The notes below the pieces were generated by a model that was not told where the DNA came from, ran no database searches, and saw only the letters and a program-made list of their open reading frames with translations. DNA of 7,389 nt from Acidimicrobiia bacterium (lineage in GTDB: Bacteria > Actinomycetota > Acidimicrobiia > Acidimicrobiales > Bin134), in assembly GCA_009843565.1 (NCBI GenBank), contig VYDF01000166.1:1-7389 (forward strand), in the 5' to 3' direction. This document shows, piece by piece, positions 1-6,501 of this stretch. Numbering within the stretch: position 1 is the stretch's first letter; every line of letters begins with the position of its first letter. The translations under genes and the position numbers were made by a program.

Positions 1-1313
1 CCAACGCCTCCTGCTTCGCGGCGGGCCCCTACAAGGTGCCCTCCGCCCACATCGTGGGACTGGCGGCCCGCACCAACAACCCGCCGTGTGGGGCCATGCG
101 GGGCTTCGGCGCGGTGCAGACCTGCTTCGGCCACGAGTCACAGATGGACAAGCTGGCCGCCGCACTGAACATGGACCCGATCGAGCTGCGACTGATCAAC
201 GCGCTGGACTCCGGCGACCGCCTCATCACCGGACAGGTCATCACCGGCACCTTTCCGGTGGCCGAGGTGATCCGCCAGTGCGCCGGGGCCCCCGAACCCC
301 ACATCCCTCAAAGCGACGACCGCCGCGACCTGCCGGGAGGCTCGGGGCGCACCACCGACGCAGCGGACACCGTGCGGGGAACGGGCTTCGCCGTGGGATT
401 CAAGAACCTCATGTTCTCCGAGGGCTACGACGACTACTCATCGGCGGCCTGCCGGGTGGCCGACGGGGTGGCCACCGTCACCTGTGCCTGCGCCGAGGTG
501 GGCCAGGGGTTCGTAACCCTGGCCCAGCAGATCGCCCGAACCGAGCTGGGGGTGGACGAGGTGATCTTGGCCCCGGCGCAGACCGCCACCATCGGGTCGG
601 CCGGGTCGTCGTCGGCCAGCCGCCAGACCTGGATGTCGGGCGGGGCAGTGCAGGCCGCCTGCCGAGCGGTGCGCGATCAGATCCTGGCCGACGTGGCCGC
701 CGACTGGGACATGGCCCCCGACGGCCTGGTGCTGCGCGACGGCTTGGTGGTGTCGCTCGACGGGCAGCAGGAGGCACTGCTGGCCCAGGTGACCGCCGGA
801 GCCGGCTACGAGGCCGACGTGGAGTACCACCACGCCCCCACCGAGGCGCTGGACGAGAACGGGCAGGGAAACGCCCACGTGTCGTTCGCCTGCGCCGCCC
901 ACCGGGTGATCGCCGATGTGGATCCCGATCTGGGCCTGGTTCGAGTGCGGGACATCACCACCGCCCAAGACGTAGGCCGCATCCTCAACCCCACCCAGGC
1001 GGTGGGCCAGATCGAAGGCGGCACCGCCCAAGGAGTGGGGCTGGCCCTGATGGAAGAGATCGTGCTGGACAACGGCCTGGTAAGAAACGCCTCCTTCACC
1101 GACTACGTGATCCCCACCACCCTGGACATGCCCGACGTAACCATCGCCGCCTGGGTAGAAGAACCCGAGCCCGGCGCCCCCTACGGCGCCAAAGGCATCG
1201 GCGAACCCCCCACCATCTCCTCATCCGCAGCCGTAGCCGCCGCCGTGAGAGACGCCACCGGCCTACCACTCCCCCGCATCCCCATCCGCCCCGCCGACAT
1301 CGCACTGGGGTGA
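1..1313 (+). CDS. Xanthine dehydrogenase/CoxL-family molybdopterin-binding subunit, 3' part (5' end outside window)
   Basis: This is the C-terminal part of a large molybdenum-hydroxylase subunit. It binds the molybdopterin cofactor and hydroxylates a purine or other heterocycle or aldehyde, passing electrons to separate FeS and FAD subunits. The frame is open from base 3 and stops at TGA 1311-1313. The GTG at 36 is internal, because family-like sequence (AGPYKVPSAH) runs across it. Visible family motifs are NNPPCGAMRGFGAVQ just after that point, EVGQG at about 495-509 (cofactor loop), GSAGSSSASR, and GQIEGGTAQGVG in the second cofactor half. The C-terminal KGIGEPP carries the Glu at 1203-1205 that aligns with the catalytic glutamate of xanthine dehydrogenases (E1261 in the bovine enzyme). 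The C-terminus looks complete. GC is high and codons are strongly GC-ending, unlike everything to the right. The substrate cannot be told from this part; xanthine is a guess. The family call is firm. Confidence 0.94.
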   Translation, partial: NASCFAAGPYKVPSAHIVGLAARTNNPPCGAMRGFGAVQTCFGHESQMDKLAAALNMDPIELRLINALDSGDRLITGQVITGTFPVAEVIRQCAGAPEPHIPQSDDRRDLPGGSGRTTDAADTVRGTGFAVGFKNLMFSEGYDDYSSAACRVADGVATVTCACAEVGQGFVTLAQQIARTELGVDEVILAPAQTATIGSAGSSSASRQTWMSGGAVQAACRAVRDQILADVAADWDMAPDGLVLRDGLVVSLDGQQEALLAQVTAGAGYEADVEYHHAPTEALDENGQGNAHVSFACAAHRVIADVDPDLGLVRVRDITTAQDVGRILNPTQAVGQIEGGTAQGVGLALMEEIVLDNGLVRNASFTDYVIPTTLDMPDVTIAAWVEEPEPGAPYGAKGIGEPPTISSSAAVAAAVRDATGLPLPRIPIRPADIALG

Positions 1314-1532
1314 AACAAATCCACAGTCAGTTGGTTGGCACCCTCGAAGGTTTCAACAAACAGAATCCAGGACTTACGTACGCAACCGGACATCCGCAAC
1401 GACGTTGCTGCTCCATCGTTTCATTAGCATTCACTATTGTTCGATTCCTACGAGTTTTTTGGTCGATTGGAGCGAGCAAAGCATAAGTTTTGCAATTGCC
1501 ATGGTGGGCGCAGCATTCAAATTGGATGTATC
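1314..1532. other. AT-richer spacer at the composition boundary
   Basis: These 219 bases separate the stop codons of two converging genes, the molybdenum hydroxylase subunit (plus) and the helicase-nuclease (minus). Composition drops abruptly from the GC-rich gene on the left. I see a small inverted repeat, GCAAC-GAC-GTTGC, at 1396-1408. A 5-base stem (GCAAA/TTTGC) lies at 1476-1493 and a T6 run at 1455-1460. None combines into a convincing intrinsic terminator on either strand. No credible gene or target-site duplication was found. It probably contains the left junction of the inserted segment. Confidence 0.5.
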
Positions 1533-4500
1533 TCAGTTGGCTTCGATCGCAGCCTCCACCTTTTGGATTGTCATTGCCACATCACTCGACTGAAGGCCGC
1601 CGACTTCGCTGGTAGTGAACAACGTTTCTTCCTCTCTAAAGCCATTTGCTAGATACCACTGCAATTTTCTTTCCCAGTCCCTTGCATATACTTCCATATC
1701 CAACATGCCAAGATGTTCCCATATCACCGCATCACCTGCATCGGTCACAAAAGTAAAATCAGGGAGCTTGAATGTCCCATCTCCAGATGACGAATACAAT
1801 CGCTGCTCATAGAGAGGGCGAAGACCAGCCGCAAGACAGTCATCCAAAATCTTTAACTCTGATTTAGACCTCACTGGAGTGCCATCAGATGCCCGATGAA
1901 TGAGGTGCTGCGCCCAAGTCTGACCCTCTTCTCCACGAACACTAGTACGGAAGAGGTTACTGTTCCGTCTGATCGTGTCCGAGGCAACCACGTTCTTGAG
2001 GTCGAGCAAAGAAGAGAGATCGCTTCCTTCTACTAGAAGCACTAGTCGCTCGCGTGAACGGGTAAGCGCAGTGTATAGAAGCTCTCGCGAGTTGACCCGA
2101 GTTTGTCTAGGAAGAACAACTATAACCGTGTCGAAATCAGAGCCCTGAGCTTTGTGAATGGTAAGTGCATAGGCAAGGTCAAAATTGCCACTACCTGACT
2201 CCCCGCCGAATTCTGATCGCCAAAATCCGAACTGAGTGTTCGCTGGGCGTCCTGAGAACTTAATGTCCATCACTGTGCCCTTACCGGCAGTACGTTTTTC
2301 TCGTGAATCGTTGGAACACAAGCCAATATCTCCGTTAGCAAGATATTCCTCCACCCACTGTCTTGTATCGAAATCGTACCCACTCTTATTTTTTATATTT
2401 CTCGTCAAGATTACCTTATCAAGCCGAATGATCTCGTTGGGACCAAATGGGTCTGTCCACTGCCTATTCGTCCGGCATGCGTCAAGCTCCTTGCCTCTCC
2501 AAGTGCTTTGCACCCACCTATTGAGCTCTCCCACTCCCCAAAGATCGCCACGCACGGGAGACAAGATTTGCCAACTTTCTGCCAACTCCGGATCTGTTAC
2601 CTTCCAATACGTACCATCTTGACTGATACCAAAGAGTTTGTTGAATTCAGCAGTGTCCCCTTGAACAAGTCCCAGTTTCTCATGCAATACCAAGCCAAGA
2701 ACTGTTCGAAGCTCCCGTTCAGTTGACCAATAGCGGACTTCGAGATCGTTGAGGATCGATCCGGAAATAATGTCCCCGATGACGGCTTCAGCATTGGCTG
2801 GCAGCGGATCACCCGAAAACAGCCTGGCAAACCTCAGAGTAGCCGAATCCTCTCCTTGATGGTTCCGTACTTCTACAGAAAGCTGAGTGTGAGCCCCCCG
2901 TCGGTGTGACACATTTTCAATGGAATCCTCGGTGTCTTCAAACACGATTTCACCTGATAGATGGGCGACTAAATCGCTGAAGGGACGGCCTGCGCCTATG
3001 GGCGGCAGTTGTGCCGTATCTCCAACTAGAATCAGCCTGTCAACATTCGGAGAGAAAGTAGACAGCACAGCCAGGAGAGTTTCCTCAGTGAGCATCGACG
3101 ACTCATCAATGACGACAGTTCGGTGTCCGTCGTAAGTGCCATTATTTACGATAATCGGTTGCTGTGTAGCGATGTTGTAGGCCCCTTGCGAGAGGAGGAA
3201 CTGAGCCACGGTTTGCACCGAGCTACCTTCACTCACGTTCCGAGATAGTCGAACTCGCGCCTTGCCCGTAGGAGCAAGAAACAGCACCGGTCCCCCAACC
3301 TTTGTAGACCGAGAGAGCGCTCCAAGAACAGTTGTTTTTCCGGTACCAGCCCGACCGACCAGTACCGTGAGCTTTCTGGAGACGATGCGATTGAGGGCAT
3401 CAACCTGCTCTTGCAGCGCTCGTTCAACCCGATCCGATTGCGTCTCACGCATGGCATCCAGGTCGGACTTGGCTCGGATTGAGTCCTCCAGTAGAGGAAG
3501 CCATTCTTCATCGACTGGAGACAACTGTTTGTGAGCCCGAGCAGACAATTTGCGGCGAAGTTGTTCGGCGTATTGAGCTCTTCGGGTGAGCTGAGCCCAT
3601 TTTTCGACAGAATGCACATTTACAAGTCCTGCGAGATCTTCGGCGTGAGCTGGCATCCAATCAGGGCCAATATTGACCGGGGCAGATACAGGTAGGGTCT
3701 CGGTGGCCTCGCGAATCTCATCAAACCCAAGAAGTGTGTCACCGTCCTGCTCTGCTTTGCGTAGAATCGCGACAACTGCTGCCCTCAGACGATTGACATC
3801 AGCTACAGACACCTCGCTATCGGCTCCAGTCGTATCCCCTAGCACTGCGCGATCAACTGTTGTGAAGGTGATCGGGTCAGACAAAGCCGTACCCACATCA
3901 TATTCCGACAACAGATATGGATTCGCTATCAGGTGTTCATCTCGAATAGGGCCATGATCTGTCTTCTCTCTCTTCGCCGTATCCCACCAGCGGGCCGCCT
4001 GTTCATTGTCCAAGGCGACACGAGAGAGAGCCTCGGCTAACTGTATTTTTTTGGGATTATTGGATATCTGCACCCACTCGCGGGCAAAAGCATCTATTTC
4101 GCGCCGGAATCTGGGATGGGGAGGCTTGACCGATCCGTCGAGGACTCTTCGTATCGCCCTCCATGGTGCAAGGCGAAAACTTGGGTCGGTGGAATCGAGG
4201 GTGTGGACGAGACTGCTTGCAAGAGGAAGGCCCGCGGCATGTAGTACGGCTCCAATACCGGGATGCTCCCCCCGTAGGGTCCAGGCTCGAGCGAGACGAT
4301 CGTCGAGCCAATGCTCACAATTCGCCCAGTCGCCCTTGGCAATACCATGTTCGCGGATTAGGTGGACGACTCGAATTGCCTGGGTGATAACAGACACAGC
4401 AGCGTCGTCGCTGACATGCTCTGATCGGTAAGAGAATTGGATGGCCTGACCATCCTCAGGCGAGATCCGAAGTTCTTTACAAAGTTCTCGGCGTCGACGA

Positions 4501-5288
4501 TCCTCGGTGGGGTCGCCAGTCGGTTCGAGGTACTCGTGATAAGGGACGAGTAGCCCACCGTGACCACCTGATCGCAACGAATGTCCTACATCACGTTCCC
4601 AGATCGGAGGGACAGGTGCGCCTGGCCTCTTCGTATTCCGGTATGGGTGCTCACGTCCGACAGATGTCACTGCGCCTATACCGACGATTAGTCGATGGAC
4701 ATCCTCAAAAATCGGCTGGCGAGACTTCGTGTAGAAGAATACGAGAGACTCATCCGGAACGATTGGGGCGAAGAATCCGTCGAGAATGGCCCGCTGCACA
4801 TGAGGCTGAAACACCCACTTATACGTGTAGACGTCGGGCCAGGTGTCTTCAGGCAACGGTTCGGTTATTTGCGGCTGGGTAAACTCCTCAAGGTTTTCTC
4901 TGTCGAGCCATCGAAACGGAACAGCAAGAGCTGTGTAGGGTTCAACTTGCCTGGCTGTCTCTTCAAGGTGCCCGTGCGTCTCTTCTAGCCAATTCCGGTA
5001 TGGATGCCGATGTCTCGTCGTCCATTCTTTCGGCGACAAGAATCCCCCTGATTCGTTTGCACACGGCGGTAGATCTGATGGGCGAGCCAACTCGGCAAAA
5101 GGCTGGTCTCGGCGAGCTATCTCAACTGCCACGTCCTTTGCCCGAGCGATGTTCTCATACTCGATGCAATGACAGTTCGCCTCCGGGTCGTGGCACACAG
5201 TGCCGTTCCAAGCCCCGTCATGCCAGGGCACTCGGATTGAAAGGTGTCGTGCTCGTTCAGCCATCGGGGCATCGTATGTAGGCGTCAC
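1533..5288 (-). CDS. RecD-like SF1 helicase with C-terminal PD-(D/E)XK-like nuclease domain
   Basis: This 1251-residue protein probably unwinds and degrades nucleic acid. Residues 1-230 form an uncharacterised region opening with HLSIRVPWHDGAWNG, with Cys at 32, 39, 41 and 76. Residues about 450-480 contain NPYLL (456-460), reminiscent of the RecD2 helical region. The helicase core follows: Walker A GRAGTGKTT (645-653, K651), Walker B DESSM (728-732), GDTAQLPP (756-763), HKAQG (1045-1049, UvrD_C_2 type) and YTALTRSRER (1072-1081). The C-terminal region has SKSE (E1144), YE (E1161), PDF (D1177), WEHLG (E1191) and K1208, a nuclease-like pattern. The start shown is GTG with a weak GGA five bases upstream. 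An ATG at 5262-5264 (M9) is equally possible, and neither has a strong ribosome site. GC is far below that of the left gene, suggesting transfer. All helicase motifs look intact. It stands alone on its strand. A phage-defence role is inferred from architecture and setting; a repair helicase is the main alternative. Confidence 0.9.
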   Translation of the reverse strand: MTPTYDAPMAERARHLSIRVPWHDGAWNGTVCHDPEANCHCIEYENIARAKDVAVEIARRDQPFAELARPSDLPPCANESGGFLSPKEWTTRHRHPYRNWLEETHGHLEETARQVEPYTALAVPFRWLDRENLEEFTQPQITEPLPEDTWPDVYTYKWVFQPHVQRAILDGFFAPIVPDESLVFFYTKSRQPIFEDVHRLIVGIGAVTSVGREHPYRNTKRPGAPVPPIWERDVGHSLRSGGHGGLLVPYHEYLEPTGDPTEDRRRRELCKELRISPEDGQAIQFSYRSEHVSDDAAVSVITQAIRVVHLIREHGIAKGDWANCEHWLDDRLARAWTLRGEHPGIGAVLHAAGLPLASSLVHTLDSTDPSFRLAPWRAIRRVLDGSVKPPHPRFRREIDAFAREWVQISNNPKKIQLAEALSRVALDNEQAARWWDTAKREKTDHGPIRDEHLIANPYLLSEYDVGTALSDPITFTTVDRAVLGDTTGADSEVSVADVNRLRAAVVAILRKAEQDGDTLLGFDEIREATETLPVSAPVNIGPDWMPAHAEDLAGLVNVHSVEKWAQLTRRAQYAEQLRRKLSARAHKQLSPVDEEWLPLLEDSIRAKSDLDAMRETQSDRVERALQEQVDALNRIVSRKLTVLVGRAGTGKTTVLGALSRSTKVGGPVLFLAPTGKARVRLSRNVSEGSSVQTVAQFLLSQGAYNIATQQPIIVNNGTYDGHRTVVIDESSMLTEETLLAVLSTFSPNVDRLILVGDTAQLPPIGAGRPFSDLVAHLSGEIVFEDTEDSIENVSHRRGAHTQLSVEVRNHQGEDSATLRFARLFSGDPLPANAEAVIGDIISGSILNDLEVRYWSTERELRTVLGLVLHEKLGLVQGDTAEFNKLFGISQDGTYWKVTDPELAESWQILSPVRGDLWGVGELNRWVQSTWRGKELDACRTNRQWTDPFGPNEIIRLDKVILTRNIKNKSGYDFDTRQWVEEYLANGDIGLCSNDSREKRTAGKGTVMDIKFSGRPANTQFGFWRSEFGGESGSGNFDLAYALTIHKAQGSDFDTVIVVLPRQTRVNSRELLYTALTRSRERLVLLVEGSDLSSLLDLKNVVASDTIRRNSNLFRTSVRGEEGQTWAQHLIHRASDGTPVRSKSELKILDDCLAAGLRPLYEQRLYSSSGDGTFKLPDFTFVTDAGDAVIWEHLGMLDMEVYARDWERKLQWYLANGFREEETLFTTSEVGGLQSSDVAMTIQKVEAAIEAN

Positions 5289-5310
5289 TGCGTTCCAATA
5301 GTCGAACTAT

Positions 5311-5490
5311 GAGCCAGCAGGAGGCATTGCTTGCCCATGTCACTGCCGGGGCCAGCTACAAGGCCGACGTGGAGTACCACCACGCTCCCAGTGGTAGCAC
5401 TGGACGAGAGCGGCTAGGGCAAATACCCATGTGTCATTTGCCTGCGCCGCCTACCGGATAGTCGTTGACGTGGATACCGCCTTGGGGCAA
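5311..5490 (+). pseudogene. Decayed fragment of a second molybdopterin-binding subunit gene
   Basis: This stretch aligns with bases 764-940 of the intact molybdenum-hydroxylase gene in the same orientation. By hand, 67 of 77 bases match between 764-840 and 5314-5390, including an exact 25-base run (811-835 and 5361-5385). It first reads QQEALLAHVTAGASYKADVE. One extra base near 5391-5401 shifts the frame, a CAG codon has become TAG at 5417-5419, and a second extra base follows. The third frame then reads CAAYRIVVDVD, matching CAAHRVIADVD in the intact gene. Most differences in the first part are synonymous, which suggests a once-functional paralogue rather than a fresh duplicate. No start and no remaining domains are present. 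Similarity fades after about 5490. It begins 22 bases upstream of the helicase start, so it probably marks the right junction of the insertion. Confidence 0.9.
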
Positions 5491-5635
5491 CGGCTTGCCG
5501 GGCTGAGATCAATCGAGAAAATGACTGAAATCTTTGTCCCAAACTGACATGGTCATATGAGCTGACTTCTCGCTCCAGTCGATGCCTGTCAGATGCGTGC
5601 GTATGCTGGAGAAGGTGGTTTGGAGTGAATTGGGT

Positions 5636-5642
5636 GGGGAGG
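5636..5642 (+). promoter_or_regulatory. Ribosome binding site GGGGAGG of the DUF5131 gene
   Basis: A purine-rich GGGGAGG lies four bases before the GTG at 5647. It is the strongest Shine-Dalgarno-like sequence beside any start in the window and supports GTG 5647 as the true start. The protein it gives begins close to the conserved GIEWTEATWNP segment, as expected for the family. Confidence 0.75.
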
Positions 5643-5646
5643 CGAC

Positions 5647-6501
5647 GTGAGCAACGGCACCGGGATCGAGTGGACGGAGGCTACGTGGAATCCCACGACG
5701 GGCTGTAACCGCATCTCTGCAGGTTGCGACAATTGTTATGCGTTGACGTTGGCTAGGCGCCTAAGAGCGATGGGCAATCACAAGTACCAAAACGACGGCG
5801 ATCCTGAGACATCTGGCCCCGGTTTCGCTTTGACGACTCATCATGATCACCTCTCGGTCCCGCACCGGTGGAAGACGCCCCGGGTCATTTTCGTCAACTC
5901 GATGAGTGATCTGTTTCACCCAGAAGTGCCCGAAGAGTTCATCGCGGATGTCTTCCAGACAATGCGCGACACGCCTCGCCACACCTATCAGATACTCACA
6001 AAGCGCTCAAAGCGCCTCGCGACGCTCGCGGAACGGCTGCCGTGGCCTGACAACGTTTGGATGGGGGTGAGTGTCGAGAGCGATCAATACTGCTTTCGCG
6101 TCACGCATTTGCAGTCGGTGCCAGCCGCCGTTCGCTTCGTGTCGGCAGAGCCCTTGCTGGGACCGCTGGATTCCATCGATCTGAAAGGTATTGACTGGCT
6201 GATTGCTGGCGGCGAGTCGGGCCACGGTGCCCGTCCCATGCACCCTCAGTGGGTGTTCGAGCTTCGTGACAGGTGTGTCGAGGCCGATGTCCCGTTCTTC
6301 TTCAAGCAGTGGGGGGCGTGGATGCCCAGCGACGACGCTGGCGCAGTCCCAGTCGCAGTGGACGGAGCGGTGCTTGCCGACGATCTGGCCACTGTGGTTC
6401 CCGGATTTCCAGTGTCGATGCGCCGAGTTGGGAAGAAGTCAGCAGGACGAGTCCTAGATGGCCAGACCTGGGATCAGATGCCGAGACCCCTTGAGAAGTG
6501 A
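5647..6501 (+). CDS. DUF5131 family (phage Gp37/Gp68) three-Cys-motif protein
   Basis: This 284-residue protein is a complete member of the DUF5131 / phage Gp37-Gp68 family. Its biochemical function is not established. Its N-terminus has the family signature WNPTTGC..ISAGCDNCYA, giving C20, C27 and C30 (CX6CX2C). The cluster resembles the radical SAM iron-sulfur motif but has wider first spacing, so a metal-cluster role is plausible but inferred. Other conserved blocks are FVNSMSDLFHP (82-92), QILTKR (115-120), GVSVES, SAEPLLGP (166-173), IAGGESG (186-192) and FFFKQWG (217-223). No block is missing and there is no frameshift. The GTG start is supported by GGGGAGG four bases upstream. Its 3' end overlaps the end of tcmP on the other strand by 28 bases; tcmP encodes the family's known partner. 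The leader 5491-5646 includes an inverted repeat TGAC-ATG-GTCA at 5545-5555 but no promoter I would defend. Confidence 0.93.
   Translation: MSNGTGIEWTEATWNPTTGCNRISAGCDNCYALTLARRLRAMGNHKYQNDGDPETSGPGFALTTHHDHLSVPHRWKTPRVIFVNSMSDLFHPEVPEEFIADVFQTMRDTPRHTYQILTKRSKRLATLAERLPWPDNVWMGVSVESDQYCFRVTHLQSVPAAVRFVSAEPLLGPLDSIDLKGIDWLIAGGESGHGARPMHPQWVFELRDRCVEADVPFFFKQWGAWMPSDDAGAVPVAVDGAVLADDLATVVPGFPVSMRRVGKKSAGRVLDGQTWDQMPRPLEK

Noticed and set aside
438..1031. Minus-strand open frame of 197 codons inside the hydroxylase gene
   Set aside because: It is antisense to a well-supported gene, with no recognisable motifs; GC-rich DNA produces such frames by chance.
86..1486. Long plus-strand open frame overlapping the molybdenum hydroxylase gene
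   Set aside because: The translation is Arg/Gly/Pro-rich low-complexity sequence typical of a frame-shifted reading of GC-rich DNA. The true frame there has clear family motifs.
1396..1493. Inverted repeats GCAAC/GTTGC and GCAAA/TTTGC as terminators
   Set aside because: Both stems are only five base pairs, and neither is followed by a T-run on the relevant strand.
1405..1652. Small plus-strand frames across the spacer and the 3' end of the helicase gene
   Set aside because: They run into the helicase coding sequence on the other strand, lack a ribosome site and share no family features.
4006..4431. 141-codon plus-strand frame within the helicase gene
   Set aside because: It lies wholly antisense to an intact coding frame and has no motif or ribosome site.
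5602..5607. TATGCT as a -10 box for the DUF5131 gene
   Set aside because: No matching -35 element is found about 17 bases upstream; the match alone is not informative.
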